A stretch of DNA of 64,000 bases from Chitinophagaceae bacterium UBA1931 (GCA_002337125.1 DDFJ01000001.1:310001-374000); one strand, 5' to 3'; shown: positions 1 to 9,655, counted from the first letter of the stretch. Notes: generated by a model from the sequence alone, not told the origin. Translations and numbers: made by a program.

Positions 1-611
1 AGATCAACAACGAAAATCCCATTACATGGAAAGGTAAGTTCAGGGCTGCATTGAATGATCAGCCGATTTTACCCAGGGCGGTCAACAATCACCTCAATAT
101 CTGGGTGGCAGTTGGTGGTACACCCGAATCGGTTGTACGTGCAGCCAAGTATGGACTGCCGGTAATGTTTGCGATTATCGGTGGTAATCCTGCACATTTT
201 AAACCATTGTTTGATTATTACCGTGATGCATACCAGCACATGGGTCATGATATGAACAAGTTTAAGGTGGGTGTTCACATGCATTCTTTTTTTGGTGATG
301 ATGGACAGCAAACAGCTGATGAATATTACCCCATCTATTCTTCACAAATGAACAGGATTGGCCGCAGCAGGGGATGGCCTGCTTACCAGCGTAACCAGTA
401 CGATGCTGGTCGCAGCAGCAGTGGTCATCTTATCATTGGTGATGTAAATGAAGCCGTGGATAAAATCCTTCACATACACGAACTGTTCGGGCTTACCCGT
501 TTTTCTGCACATATGGATGTGGGAGGTCCTTCGCATGCATCACTCATGAAATCAATTGAACTGTTTGGAAGCAAGATTGCACCAAAAGTGAGAGAAGCTT
601 TGAAATCCTGA
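1..611 (+). CDS. LLM class flavin-dependent oxidoreductase (C-terminal part)
   Basis: The open frame runs in from the left edge (codons in phase from base 3) to the TGA at 609-611, giving about 203 residues, the last 60% of a protein whose family is usually about 340 residues. It matches the C-terminal half of bacterial-luciferase-like monooxygenases: a GGTPESVVRAAKYGLP segment, then a GDVNEAVDKILHIHELFG segment and a conserved HMDVGGPSH loop. Family members use FMN/F420 in a TIM barrel to oxidise small molecules; the substrate cannot be read from this fragment. The upstream part lies outside the window, and no operon partner follows; a tRNA gene is next. Confidence 0.85.
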   Translation, partial: INNENPITWKGKFRAALNDQPILPRAVNNHLNIWVAVGGTPESVVRAAKYGLPVMFAIIGGNPAHFKPLFDYYRDAYQHMGHDMNKFKVGVHMHSFFGDDGQQTADEYYPIYSSQMNRIGRSRGWPAYQRNQYDAGRSSSGHLIIGDVNEAVDKILHIHELFGLTRFSAHMDVGGPSHASLMKSIELFGSKIAPKVREALKS

Positions 612-654
612 TGCAGCATCCTGTTTTCATTTTCGTTTATGATGTACGTTAGTA

Positions 655-683
655 AACCCGGTGATTTGTATTTTTTCCGGGTT
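655..683 (+). terminator. Possible weak terminator after the oxidoreductase
   Basis: AACCCGG (655-661) pairs with CCGGGTT (677-683). The run of six T lies in the loop rather than after the stem, so this is a weak candidate. Confidence 0.25.
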
Positions 684-723
684 GTTCTTTGTAATTGTGT
701 TTGTTCTAATTTTACCGGCCAAA

Positions 724-810
724 GGAGAGATGCCGGAGTGGTTGAACGGGACGGTCTCGAAAACCGTTGTGCGGGCAACTGTACCGAGGGTTCGAATCCC
801 TCTCTCTCCG
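724..810 (+). tRNA. tRNA-Ser (anticodon CGA)
   Basis: Cloverleaf of 87 nt with a long class II variable arm. Acceptor GGAGAGA (724-730) pairs with TCTCTCC (803-809), discriminator G810. The anticodon loop CTCGAAA (756-762) is closed by ACGGT/ACCGT, giving anticodon CGA at 758-760. The T arm is GAGGG-TTCGAAT-CCCTC. CCA is not encoded. Confidence 0.97.
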
Positions 811-906
811 CAACATATTCACAGGATAATTAAACCATCAGAAGGGGCAAGCTCCAAGGAAGAAGTTAATACGATTCTGTCCTGTGTCAGCGATTCTTTA
901 CCAAGT

Positions 907-918
907 GCAAACGTTTGC
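907..918. promoter_or_regulatory. LacI/GalR-type operator-like palindrome upstream of malQ
   Basis: GCAAACGTTTGC is a perfect 12-bp palindrome with the central CG typical of LacI-family operators (PurR and CcpA sites share this core). It lies 92 nt before the malQ ATG in otherwise non-coding sequence, so sugar-responsive control of malQ is a reasonable inference. No LacI-family gene is in the window. Confidence 0.45.
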
Positions 919-1010
919 TGGCCGCCAGTCTTTTGTTATCTCCTTTTTTATTGGGAATAAATCAATTTCCCCATCATGTTTTTGTTTAATTTTCCATCCA
1001 ATTATTGATT

Positions 1011-3701
1011 ATGAAGATTCAGTTTTACCTGCGGTTCTTTACCCGGTACGGGCAAAGCCTCGCTGTAAGCGGCAATTGCGATCAGTTAGGCAATCATGAA
1101 TCGAACGCTGCTTTGCCAATGCAATATCTTACCGATGAGTTCTGGACAGCAACCATTGAACTGGGCAATGACTTTGAACAAATTCTGCAGTATAATTATA
1201 TTCTCAAAAACGAACATGGCGAAATCATCCAGGAATGGGGTAATGACCGTGTTGTTGATATCATGAAACTGCATGTGGATGAACTTACTCTTGTTGATAC
1301 ATGGAATCATGCGGGTGAATTTGAGAATGCATTTTATACACAGCCCTTTCAGCAGGTATTGCTGCCAAAAGCAAAAGCAGTTAAACCTCATTCATTAAAA
1401 TCAGTTACACATGTGTTTAAGGCAAAAGCTCCTTTGCTGAAGGAAGATGAAGTGTTGTGTATGACCGGCAGTAACAAAGCATTTGCCAACTGGAGTACCG
1501 AAAAACCGGTACTCATGGAACGTGATGGTAACTGGTGGACGGTTTCGCTTGATCTTTCTGCTGAAAGTTTTCCTGCTGCATACAAATACGGTGTGTTTAA
1601 TACAAAGACCAATTCATTTGTAACATTTGAAAATGGCAACAATCACATTTTGTATGATAGTTATGGTAAAAGTAAACTGAGTATTATCCATGATGGTTTT
1701 GCTCAATTGCCCAATAATAACTGGAAGGGTGCAGGAGTAGCTATTCCTGTTTTCAGTTTACGTACAGAGAAGAGTTTTGGAGTAGGTGAGTTTGCTGATT
1801 TAAAAACATTGGTTGACTGGGCGAAGAAAGTTAACCTGAAACTTGTTCAGATTCTTCCTGTAAATGATACAACGGCCACGCATAGCTGGACGGATTCTTA
1901 TCCTTATGCAGCTATCTCTGCTTTTGCATTGCATCCATTGTATGTAAACATTGAAGCTGTTGCAGGAAAGGCTGATCATCCTGTTGTTAAAAAGCTCCTC
2001 AGCAAACAAAAAGAACTGAATGCTTTACCTGTTGTTGATTATGAAGAAGTGATGAAAGTTAAATGGGCGGCATTAACAGAATTATATAAAGAGCAGAAAA
2101 CATCACTGCACGATGATGCTGTTTTCTTTGATTTTTTTGAATTGAACCGTCACTGGCTGGTGCCTTATGCAGCGTTCAGTTATTTACGTGATAAATACAA
2201 AACGCCTGATTTCAATCAATGGAAAGAGCTCAGCGTTTATAAAGAAGATGGGATCCAGGAATTTGTTGATCCATCACAGAAGCATTACGATGAAATTGCA
2301 TTGTATTACTTCATTCAATACCATCTTCACCTGCAGTTAAAAGATGCAGCTGAATACGCACATAAGCATGGTGTGATTATGAAAGGTGATATTCCTATTG
2401 GTATCTATCGCAACAGTTGTGATGCATGGGTTGAACCCGAACTGTATAACATGAACATGCAGGCAGGTGCGCCTCCTGATGATTTTGCGGTGAAGGGACA
2501 GAACTGGGGTTTCCCCACGTATAACTGGCAACGCATGGCCGATGATGGATTTAAATGGTGGCGCCGCAGGTTTGAGCAAATGAGCAATTACTTTGATGCA
2601 TTCCGCATTGATCATATTCTTGGTTTCTTCCGCATCTGGAGTATTCCCATGCATGCTGTTGAAGGAATCATGGGTTATTTCGTTCCTGCATTACCGGTAC
2701 ATATCAGTGAGTTTGGTCAGCGGGGTATGTGGTTCGATTACCAGCGTTTATGCAAACCATATATCAATGATGGAGTGCTGGGCGAACTGATGCAGGGCGA
2801 TACAGAAATTCTCAAGCCTTATCTTAATCATACAGGTAACGGTCATTATGAACTGAAAGAAGAATTTAATACACAGCAGAAAGTTGCTGCACATTTCAGC
2901 CAGTTAGAAGAAAATGATCATCACAACCGCATACTGCATGGCTTGTTTGATCTGATCAGCAATGTGATTTTGTTTGAAGTGGACGGAAGCCAGGGACAAC
3001 AGTTTCATTTCCGCATCAGCATGAGTTCAACCATTTCTTTCAAACAACTGGATGAACAATCAAGACGCAAGCTGGATGAGTTGTATGTCAACTATTTCTT
3101 CCGCAGGCAGGATGAGTTCTGGCGTAAAGAAGCAATGGCCAAGCTGCCGTTCCTCAAACGTTCAACCAATATGCTTGTTTGTGGTGAAGATCTTGGAATG
3201 GTTCCTGAATGTGTACCCGATGTAATGAAACAACTGGGTATGCTGAGCCTTGAAATACAACGTATGCCCAAGGATCCAAAGAAAGAATTTTTCCACCCGG
3301 CTGATGCGCCTTACATGAGTGTGGTTACACCCAGTACGCATGATATGAGCACCATCCGTGGCTGGTGGGAAGAAGACCATAAACAAACACAACAGTTTTA
3401 CAATAAAGAACTTGGTCAGTGGGGCGAAGCTCCTTATTACTGCGAACCATGGATTGTACGCAGCATCATTACACAACATTTATATTCGCCTGCTATGTGG
3501 AGTATTTTCCAGGTACAGGAACTGCTGGGTATGAATGCAGAACTGCGCAGGGAAAATCCAAACGATGAACGCATTAATGTTCCTGCCAATCCCAAACATT
3601 ACTGGCGCTACAGGATGCATCTTACATTAGAAGATTTAATGAAGCAGGATGCATTTAATGAAGAGCTGAAGGGATATGTTGTGGCAAGTGGAAGAGGGTA
3701 G
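1011..3701 (+). CDS. malQ: 4-alpha-glucanotransferase (amylomaltase, GH77) with two CBM20 modules
   Basis: Transfers alpha-1,4-glucan segments between malto-oligosaccharides in the cytoplasm and releases glucose. The protein has 896 residues from ATG 1011; an in-frame TTG six bases upstream is less likely. Residues about 1-110 and 135-240 look like two starch-binding CBM20 modules (the second with GNWWTVSLDL), and the GH77 barrel starts near residue 250. Catalytic motifs are visible: DAFRIDH (nucleophile Asp), VCGEDLG (acid/base Glu) and PSTHDMS (third Asp). This long two-CBM layout is usual in Bacteroidota and plant DPE2-type enzymes, whereas E. coli MalQ is about 690 residues. It fits with the amylase and glycogen genes further on and would feed glucose to the ROK kinase at 7149-8102. 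A LacI-type palindrome precedes it. Confidence 0.95.
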   Translation: MKIQFYLRFFTRYGQSLAVSGNCDQLGNHESNAALPMQYLTDEFWTATIELGNDFEQILQYNYILKNEHGEIIQEWGNDRVVDIMKLHVDELTLVDTWNHAGEFENAFYTQPFQQVLLPKAKAVKPHSLKSVTHVFKAKAPLLKEDEVLCMTGSNKAFANWSTEKPVLMERDGNWWTVSLDLSAESFPAAYKYGVFNTKTNSFVTFENGNNHILYDSYGKSKLSIIHDGFAQLPNNNWKGAGVAIPVFSLRTEKSFGVGEFADLKTLVDWAKKVNLKLVQILPVNDTTATHSWTDSYPYAAISAFALHPLYVNIEAVAGKADHPVVKKLLSKQKELNALPVVDYEEVMKVKWAALTELYKEQKTSLHDDAVFFDFFELNRHWLVPYAAFSYLRDKYKTPDFNQWKELSVYKEDGIQEFVDPSQKHYDEIALYYFIQYHLHLQLKDAAEYAHKHGVIMKGDIPIGIYRNSCDAWVEPELYNMNMQAGAPPDDFAVKGQNWGFPTYNWQRMADDGFKWWRRRFEQMSNYFDAFRIDHILGFFRIWSIPMHAVEGIMGYFVPALPVHISEFGQRGMWFDYQRLCKPYINDGVLGELMQGDTEILKPYLNHTGNGHYELKEEFNTQQKVAAHFSQLEENDHHNRILHGLFDLISNVILFEVDGSQGQQFHFRISMSSTISFKQLDEQSRRKLDELYVNYFFRRQDEFWRKEAMAKLPFLKRSTNMLVCGEDLGMVPECVPDVMKQLGMLSLEIQRMPKDPKKEFFHPADAPYMSVVTPSTHDMSTIRGWWEEDHKQTQQFYNKELGQWGEAPYYCEPWIVRSIITQHLYSPAMWSIFQVQELLGMNAELRRENPNDERINVPANPKHYWRYRMHLTLEDLMKQDAFNEELKGYVVASGRG

Positions 3702-3773
3702 AGTTTATGGTTTTTTGTTTGTGGTTTGTTATCCAACGATTGGTTGCTTTCATCAAAAAAGTGAGTTACATCA

Positions 3774-4799
3774 ATGCCGTTAAAAGTCAGGTATAAAAAA
3801 ACGGAGCTTCCTTTCCGTTATCCGTTTACAATTTCAAAAGGAACAAAAACGCATCAGCCATCGCTGGTGGTTGAACTGGAATTTGTTGGTGCAAAAGGTT
3901 ATGGTGAAGCACCTGCTATTGCTTACTATAATATTCCGGTTGAGAAGATGATGGAAGACCTTCAGCAGAAAAAAATCTTTGTTGAAAAGTTTGCTTACAC
4001 CGATCCTGAGCGTTACTGGCATTACCTGCATCATCTGTTTCCACAAAATCATTTTCTTGTTTGTGCATTGGATATTGCGTCATGGGATTTGTATGGAAAA
4101 ATGAGACGGCAGCCACTCTACAAATTGTGGAATCTTGATTATACAACTTCTCCAATCTGTGATTATACCATCGGCATTGATACAGTAGAAAAGATGGTGG
4201 AGAAGATGAATGAAAAACCATGGCCCATTTACAAAATCAAAGTTGGTGTGCCGGGCGATATTGAACTGGTGGAAGCATTGCGTAAACAAACCGATGCTGT
4301 TTTCCGTGTTGATGCCAATGCAGGATGGACATTGGATGAAGCATTAGAAAAAATTCCTGTACTGAAGGAACTGGGTGTTGAATTTGTTGAACAACCACTG
4401 GCAAAAGATAACTGGGAAGGAATGAAATTGCTGTATGAAAAATCACCGCTGCCATTAATTGCCGATGAAGCCTGTGTGTATGAAAATGATGTGGAGAAAT
4501 GTTACCAACATTTTCATGGTATTAATATTAAACTCACCAAGTGCAGTGGTATTACACCTGCAAGAAGAATGATTACCAAAGCAAGAGAACTGGATATGAA
4601 GGTGATGATTGGTTGTATGAATGAATGCACGATTGGTTCAGCAGCTATTGCACATCTTGCTCCGTTGGTTGATTATATTGATATGGATGGTCCGTTATTA
4701 CTTGCTGAAGATCTTGCAACCGGTATAACCTATGATTATGGAAAAGTAGGAGTGAGCGATGAGCCCGGATTGGGGATTCAACTGAAAGAAGAGTTTTAA
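3774..4799 (+). CDS. Dipeptide epimerase (enolase superfamily, Ala-Glu epimerase-like)
   Basis: A 341-residue enolase-superfamily protein of the muconate lactonising/mandelate racemase subgroup. The KxK acid/base motif is YKIKVG (K154/K156). Metal ligands are D180 in RVDANAGW, E206 in EQPL and D231 in ADEAC, and the second catalytic lysine motif is NIKLTK near 251-256. This set and order match L-Ala-D/L-Glu epimerases, which invert a dipeptide centre during murein peptide recycling. Exact dipeptide specificity is not readable. It starts 72 bp after malQ on the same strand and ends at a strong terminator shared with the convergent M13 peptidase. Two S66 carboxypeptidases elsewhere in the window would act in the same recycling route. 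Confidence 0.85.
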   Translation: MPLKVRYKKTELPFRYPFTISKGTKTHQPSLVVELEFVGAKGYGEAPAIAYYNIPVEKMMEDLQQKKIFVEKFAYTDPERYWHYLHHLFPQNHFLVCALDIASWDLYGKMRRQPLYKLWNLDYTTSPICDYTIGIDTVEKMVEKMNEKPWPIYKIKVGVPGDIELVEALRKQTDAVFRVDANAGWTLDEALEKIPVLKELGVEFVEQPLAKDNWEGMKLLYEKSPLPLIADEACVYENDVEKCYQHFHGINIKLTKCSGITPARRMITKARELDMKVMIGCMNECTIGSAAIAHLAPLVDYIDMDGPLLLAEDLATGITYDYGKVGVSDEPGLGIQLKEEF

Positions 4800-4830
4800 A
4801 CAGAGAAGAATTATTTTTTTTTAAATAAAA

Positions 4831-4860
4831 AAGGTGGCTGTGAAATTTCACAGCCACCTT
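4831..4860. terminator. Bidirectional terminator (epimerase / M13 peptidase)
   Basis: AAGGTGGCTGTGAAA and TTTCACAGCCACCTT form a perfect 15-bp inverted repeat flanked by A-rich and T-rich runs, between two convergent genes. Confidence 0.9.
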
Positions 4861-4886
4861 TTTCGTATTCATCATTCATTTCATCA

Positions 4887-6911
4887 TTACCAAATCTTTA
4901 CTCTTGCACTGTCTGCTACAAACATTCCATCGCCTTGTTTTACATTGAATGTTGTGTAGAAAGATGGCATGCTTACAAATGGTCCGTTCACCCTCCATTT
5001 AGCAGGAGAATGCACATCCACCAGTAATTGATTTTTCAATGCTTCATCTCTTGTATGGCCTAACCATCCCAATGCATAACCAAGGAAGAAACGTTTAGCA
5101 GGAGAAAGACCTGCAACAGGTTCTTCTTTTTTGTACTGCTCTGTTTTTATAAAGGCATCCCAGCCAAGTAAACCACCACCAAGGTCGGCAATGTTTTCGC
5201 CCAGTGTTGCTTTACCGTTGATGTTATAACCTTCAAATGGTTTGTATGCGGAGTATTGTGTAACCATTACATCTGCTCTCTTCGTGAATTTTTCTTCATC
5301 TTCTTTTGTCCACCAGCTTTTCAGGTTTCCTTTTTCATCATACTGTCTTCCTTCATCATCAAAACCATGTGTGATTTCATGACCAATGGTTGTTGCGCCT
5401 GCATAACCATACACCAATGCATCATCCAGTTCTTCATCTTTATAACCTGGAACAGTGAAGATGCCTGCAGGTAATACAATTTCATTATTGCTTGGGTTGT
5501 AATAGGCATTATATGTTTGCGGATACATATCCCATTCGTCACGGTCAACAGGTTTGCCCAGTTTGTTGATGTTGTAATCGTTCCACCAGATGTTTGCACT
5601 GATGAGGTTGGCTACATAACTTTCTGTGCCGATTTTCATTGCAGAAAAATCTTTCCATTTATCAGGATAACCCACTTTCTTCTTCATTGTAGAAAGTTTG
5701 AGATAAGCTTTCTGCTTGGTGCTGTCGCTCATCCAATCCAGTTTTTCAATGCGTTCTTTTAATGCTGTGCGGATGGCTTCCACCAAATCACTGTAACGTT
5801 TCTTGGCAGTTTCGTTGAAGTATTCTTTTACATAAAGCTGTCCGAGTAATTCACCCATCACACCCTCTTCATTCTGCAATACTCTTTTCCAGCGTGGTTT
5901 GCGTTCTTTAGCACCACTCATCAGCTTGCGGAAGTTAAATGCTTCCACTCCATACGCATCGGGCAATGCAATATTAAAGCTGCTGATTAAACGGAAACGC
6001 AACAGTTGTTTCCATGTATCAAGAGAAGTTGATTTTACAATTTTCTCCAGTGTTGTATAATATTCCGGCTGACCGACAATCACTGAATCAACTTTGGGAA
6101 TACCAACCGTTTTTAAATAACTGTCGAGTTCAAGTGAAGGAGCCAGTTTGTAAAAATTATCTGCACTCAGTTTGTTGTAGTTTTTATAAGGATCACGCAG
6201 GTCGGCCAGTTTGCGGTGAACCTGTGCAAGACTTGTTTCCATTTTCATAATGTCGGCAGCCGCTTTATCAGCAACAGCAGCGTCAACACCACTCATGGTT
6301 AAAATCTTGGCCATGTATTTTACATATTCCTTTCGGATATTTACTGTAGTGGAATCGGTTTTGAAATAATATTCTCTTTCAGGTAAACCCAAACCCGATT
6401 GCCAGAACTGTAATGCAACAGCATCGCTGTTTTTTGCATCCTGGCTGATGTAAGAACCAATCATGGTAGAAGCGCCAATCTTATCCATCTCTGCCATTAC
6501 ATTACTCAGCTCTTTGATGCTGGTGATGGCGTTGATTTTATCAAACCACGGCTGCAATGGTTTTAATCCGTTTTGTTCAATGGCTGAACTGTCCATAGCC
6601 GTTTTCCAGAAGTCGCCGATCTTTTGACTGGTAGAACCGGCTGCAGCATTTTCTTTCGCTGCATTTTCATTGATCGTTTTTAAACGGTTAAGGTTTTCAT
6701 TGATCACCAGGTTACCAATGCCCCAACTGCTTTCATCGCCGGGGATTGGATTTTTTTTGATCCATCCGCCATTGGCATAAAGAAAGAAATCCTGTGCAGG
6801 GTTCACCGTTGTGTCCATGTTTGATGCAAGCGCATCAGGCTTTGCTGCTTTCTCATTTTTGCAGGAAGAAAGTAATACAAAGCATAAGAAGAATGTGGCT
6901 ATAAATTTCAT
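4887..6911 (-). CDS. M13 family zinc metallopeptidase (neprilysin/PepO-like lipoprotein)
   Basis: A 674-residue gluzincin. The N-terminus has a lipobox signal peptide (FVLLSSCKNE), so the enzyme is probably anchored to an envelope membrane. The zinc site is GHEITHGFDD near residue 510, with the third ligand in ENIADLGG. The N-terminal M13 domain has the DFFLYANGGWIKKNPIP segment typical of the family. Length is normal for bacterial PepO (630-680). It degrades oligopeptides in the periplasm; the natural substrate is unknown. It is a single gene: a 237-bp gap separates it from the ROK gene, and a small hairpin (GCCGC-TTT-GCGGC, 6929-6941) lies in its leader. Confidence 0.95.
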   Translation of the reverse strand: MKFIATFFLCFVLLSSCKNEKAAKPDALASNMDTTVNPAQDFFLYANGGWIKKNPIPGDESSWGIGNLVINENLNRLKTINENAAKENAAAGSTSQKIGDFWKTAMDSSAIEQNGLKPLQPWFDKINAITSIKELSNVMAEMDKIGASTMIGSYISQDAKNSDAVALQFWQSGLGLPEREYYFKTDSTTVNIRKEYVKYMAKILTMSGVDAAVADKAAADIMKMETSLAQVHRKLADLRDPYKNYNKLSADNFYKLAPSLELDSYLKTVGIPKVDSVIVGQPEYYTTLEKIVKSTSLDTWKQLLRFRLISSFNIALPDAYGVEAFNFRKLMSGAKERKPRWKRVLQNEEGVMGELLGQLYVKEYFNETAKKRYSDLVEAIRTALKERIEKLDWMSDSTKQKAYLKLSTMKKKVGYPDKWKDFSAMKIGTESYVANLISANIWWNDYNINKLGKPVDRDEWDMYPQTYNAYYNPSNNEIVLPAGIFTVPGYKDEELDDALVYGYAGATTIGHEITHGFDDEGRQYDEKGNLKSWWTKEDEEKFTKRADVMVTQYSAYKPFEGYNINGKATLGENIADLGGGLLGWDAFIKTEQYKKEEPVAGLSPAKRFFLGYALGWLGHTRDEALKNQLLVDVHSPAKWRVNGPFVSMPSFYTTFNVKQGDGMFVADSARVKIW

Positions 6912-7098
6912 ATGCTTATTTTTAGTTTGCCGCTTTGCGGCTGGTTTTTATTTGTCATATGTTATTCGCCAAAAAATTATCATCGCTGTTGATAAAATCA
7001 GCCTGGTAATTTATATGGCTCATTTCATGACTTTTTTATTTGAAGACTGAATTTAGTAAATCCCTTATTTTTTCAATATCAAATTGATAAGCGGAAAA

Positions 7099-7129
7099 AA
7101 CAAAAGGCTGCAAACTGCAGCCTTTTGTT
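7099..7129. terminator. Terminator after the ROK gene (minus strand)
   Basis: AACAAAAGGCTGCA (7099-7112) and TGCAGCCTTTTGTT (7116-7129) form a 14-bp stem with an AAC loop. A/T runs on both sides allow function in either direction. It lies just past the stop codon of the ROK gene. Confidence 0.85.
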
Positions 7130-7148
7130 TTTATTGAGAAGAAACGTA

Positions 7149-8102
7149 TTACCAAACTAATGCACTTGCACCAAGTATGGCAGCATCGGCTTCTTTTAAA
7201 TTGCTGAATAACACTTTCACTTTGTTTTTAAATACCTGCACCAGGTTTGCTTCCATTGCCTGTATTGTAGGCTTAAGGATTAAATCGCCTGCTTTCGTTA
7301 AACCGCCAAATAAAACGATTGCCTCAGGAGAAGAGAACATCACAAAGTTCGCCAAGGCTTCACCGAGAATTTGCCCGGTGAATTCAAAAATATGATTGGC
7401 AACTGCATCACCCTGCTCAGCACATTTAAATACAGTTTCACTTGTGAGCTGATCAATGGGGTAGCTGCGTAATAAACTTGGTGTATCGGAATCCTGTGTA
7501 AGCAATTCAATGGCAGTATCCCGTACACCGGTTGCAGAAGCATATACTTCCAATGAACCACGGATACCGGTGCCTTTATGCATTCTACCACCGGGACGGA
7601 TAATTGTATGACCAAGTTCACCGGCAAAGCCATCGTGACCAAGTACAATTTTTCCATCAATAACAATACCGCTTCCAACACCTGTACCCAAAGTAATGGT
7701 GATGAAATGTTTCATTCCCTTTGCAATACCATACATCATTTCGCCCATTGCTGCAGCGTTGGCATCATTGGTAACTCTTGTAGGAATACCGCTTTTGCGT
7801 TCCATTATTTCGGCAAGGGGAATAATACCTTTCCACTTCAAATTTGCTGCATATTCAATTGTGCCGTGATAATAGTTTCCATTGGGGGCTCCCATGCCAA
7901 TACCAACAATATTTTCTTTTCCTCCATGATTGTCGATAATAACACTGAGCTTATTGAAAAGTTCTTCAACAAAATCTTCAGCATTTTCATGAGCATCGGT
8001 ACGCATACGGTCCTGTTCCAGGATATTACCCTCTCTGTCAACTATTCCAAACTTTGTATTGGTGCCACCCACATCAACGCCAATCGCAAACTTTTTTTCC
8101 AT
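7149..8102 (-). CDS. ROK family protein, probable glucokinase, lacking the zinc cysteines
   Basis: A 317-residue ROK sugar kinase-type protein. The ATP-binding phosphate-1 motif is IGVDVGGTNTKFGIV at the N-terminus, the catalytic loop is VTNDANAAAMGE, and ITLGTGVGSG follows. It probably phosphorylates glucose to glucose-6-phosphate in the cytoplasm. The usual ROK zinc signature CxCGxxGCxE is degenerate here: after GELGH (near residue 164) the aligned segment reads KGTGIRGSLE, with K, T and S where cysteines are expected. Zinc binding at the normal site is therefore unlikely, although the catalytic Asp loop is intact. It lies 38 bp downstream of a sugar MFS transporter on the same strand, so uptake and phosphorylation look coupled. 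It could also use another hexose. Confidence 0.85.
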   Translation of the reverse strand: MEKKFAIGVDVGGTNTKFGIVDREGNILEQDRMRTDAHENAEDFVEELFNKLSVIIDNHGGKENIVGIGMGAPNGNYYHGTIEYAANLKWKGIIPLAEIMERKSGIPTRVTNDANAAAMGEMMYGIAKGMKHFITITLGTGVGSGIVIDGKIVLGHDGFAGELGHTIIRPGGRMHKGTGIRGSLEVYASATGVRDTAIELLTQDSDTPSLLRSYPIDQLTSETVFKCAEQGDAVANHIFEFTGQILGEALANFVMFSSPEAIVLFGGLTKAGDLILKPTIQAMEANLVQVFKNKVKVLFSNLKEADAAILGASALVW

Positions 8103-8140
8103 ATTTAGACTTTCATTTAGTTTTTATATAAAAAATGATA

Positions 8141-9655
8141 TTAGTGTCCGCCTTTACCACCTTCCAGGTGATCGAAGTCTATACCCTGGTGTCTTAAAAT
8201 TGATTTTGCACTGATTGCATAGTAAGCTAAATACGCAAAACAAATAACACCAACAATGTAGCTGTAGTGAATGCCGATTGAATCAGCAAGTACTCCCTGC
8301 AGCCAGCTTACGATACCGCCACCCATGATCATCATGATTAACATACTGCTTCCCTGGTTTGTGTTTTTTCCAAGACCGGCAATTGCAATGGTGAAAATAC
8401 ATGGCCATAAAGTACTGCAAAATAAGCCAACACTTGTAAATGCGTAAGCACTTACAAGACCGGTTGAAAACATGCCAATGAGTAACGCAGTTATACCGGC
8501 AAAAGAAAATAACAACAACATTCTTACCGGGTTTCCTTTGCTGGCAATATCAAACACAATCATTACAGCAATGATAGCTGCATAAATGTAAAATTGAGAA
8601 ACATCATGCTGGGCAATTGTATTCACCAGCAGAAAAACAGCAAACGCCAGGTAAGGCATAATGAAGCTTAAGATTTGTTTTGCACCCTTGCTTACATCAA
8701 ACGCACCAACTGCACCTGTCCAACGGCCAATCATTAAGCTTGCCCAGTATAATGAAATGTAAGGGGCAACATGCTTTGTTTCCACGCCAAGGAATTTTTC
8801 CAGGTAGGCAGGTAAGTTACTGGCAGTTGATACTTCAACACCAACATAAACAAAGATGGCAATCATTCCCATTACCAGTTGAGGATATTTGAATGCTGAA
8901 GAACGGTGCAATAATTTACCACCTTCTTCCGCTTCGCTTTCTGCTACTTCGTCCAGGTCAATTTTATTTGGTACAGATGAGAATTTTATAAAAATGGCAA
9001 CCAGCACAAATGCAAGTCCTAAAATCAGGTAAGGAATCTTTACACTTTCAATACTTGCATCAGGATTAGCAGCGGCCACACTTCCAAAAATTGCAAAACT
9101 TACAAGCAATGGTCCTATTGTGGTACCGAAGTTATTAACGCCACCTGCCATGGTAAGTCTTTGTGATCCTGTTTTGGGATCGCCCATTACAATTGCAAGC
9201 GGGTTAGCTGCAATTTGCTGCAATGAAAAACCAAGTCCAACAATAAATAAACCGGAAATCATTAATGCAAATGACCCTGTATTGGCAGCAGGGTAAAATA
9301 ACAATGTCCCCAATGCAGAAATGATAAGGCCGATGGCAATACCATTTTTATAACCTAATTTATTTAGAAGATCGGCACCAACAATTTTAGAAATGGCAAC
9401 GTATATAATTGAACCAACTGTATAGGCCACATAAAAGGCTACGGAAACTAACTGACTCTGACCTTGAGTTAATGAAAAAGCTTTTTTGAAAACCGGAATT
9501 AAAATATCGTTACTTGCTGCAACAAATCCCCAGAAAAAAAACACAGTGATAAGAACGCTGAACTGCGACCATTTTGTTTGTATATGGCCGCTGGCTTTCT
9601 CAGCCTCTTTTGTAACGGGGTCTTTTACTTCTCCTTGCATAGTTTGTTGGGACAT
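8141..9655 (-). CDS. Sugar MFS transporter (FucP/GluP glucose-galactose type)
   Basis: A 504-residue, 12-helix major facilitator. The opening helix reads FFFWGFVAASNDILIPVFKK, the hallmark of the FucP/GluP sugar:H+ symporter group, in which WGF..NDxLIP lines the sugar path. It is slightly longer than FucP (about 438) because of a charged cytoplasmic loop in the middle (EVAESEAEEGG). Proton-coupled import of glucose or galactose through the inner membrane is likely. It is first in a two-gene unit with the ROK kinase and divergent from glgA with a 131-bp gap, placing sugar import beside glycogen synthesis. Confidence 0.9.
   Translation of the reverse strand: MSQQTMQGEVKDPVTKEAEKASGHIQTKWSQFSVLITVFFFWGFVAASNDILIPVFKKAFSLTQGQSQLVSVAFYVAYTVGSIIYVAISKIVGADLLNKLGYKNGIAIGLIISALGTLLFYPAANTGSFALMISGLFIVGLGFSLQQIAANPLAIVMGDPKTGSQRLTMAGGVNNFGTTIGPLLVSFAIFGSVAAANPDASIESVKIPYLILGLAFVLVAIFIKFSSVPNKIDLDEVAESEAEEGGKLLHRSSAFKYPQLVMGMIAIFVYVGVEVSTASNLPAYLEKFLGVETKHVAPYISLYWASLMIGRWTGAVGAFDVSKGAKQILSFIMPYLAFAVFLLVNTIAQHDVSQFYIYAAIIAVMIVFDIASKGNPVRMLLLFSFAGITALLIGMFSTGLVSAYAFTSVGLFCSTLWPCIFTIAIAGLGKNTNQGSSMLIMMIMGGGIVSWLQGVLADSIGIHYSYIVGVICFAYLAYYAISAKSILRHQGIDFDHLEGGKGGH

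Noticed and set aside
639..833. Short ORF across tRNA-Ser
   Set aside because: It runs straight through a well-formed tRNA gene and has no family resemblance.
4839..4852. TGTGA...TCACA as a Crp site
   Set aside because: The spacer is four bases, not six, and the sequence is the middle of a strong terminator stem.
7578..8108. 176-residue ORF on the plus strand
   Set aside because: It is antisense to the ROK kinase gene along its whole length; a low-stop shadow frame with no recognisable domain.
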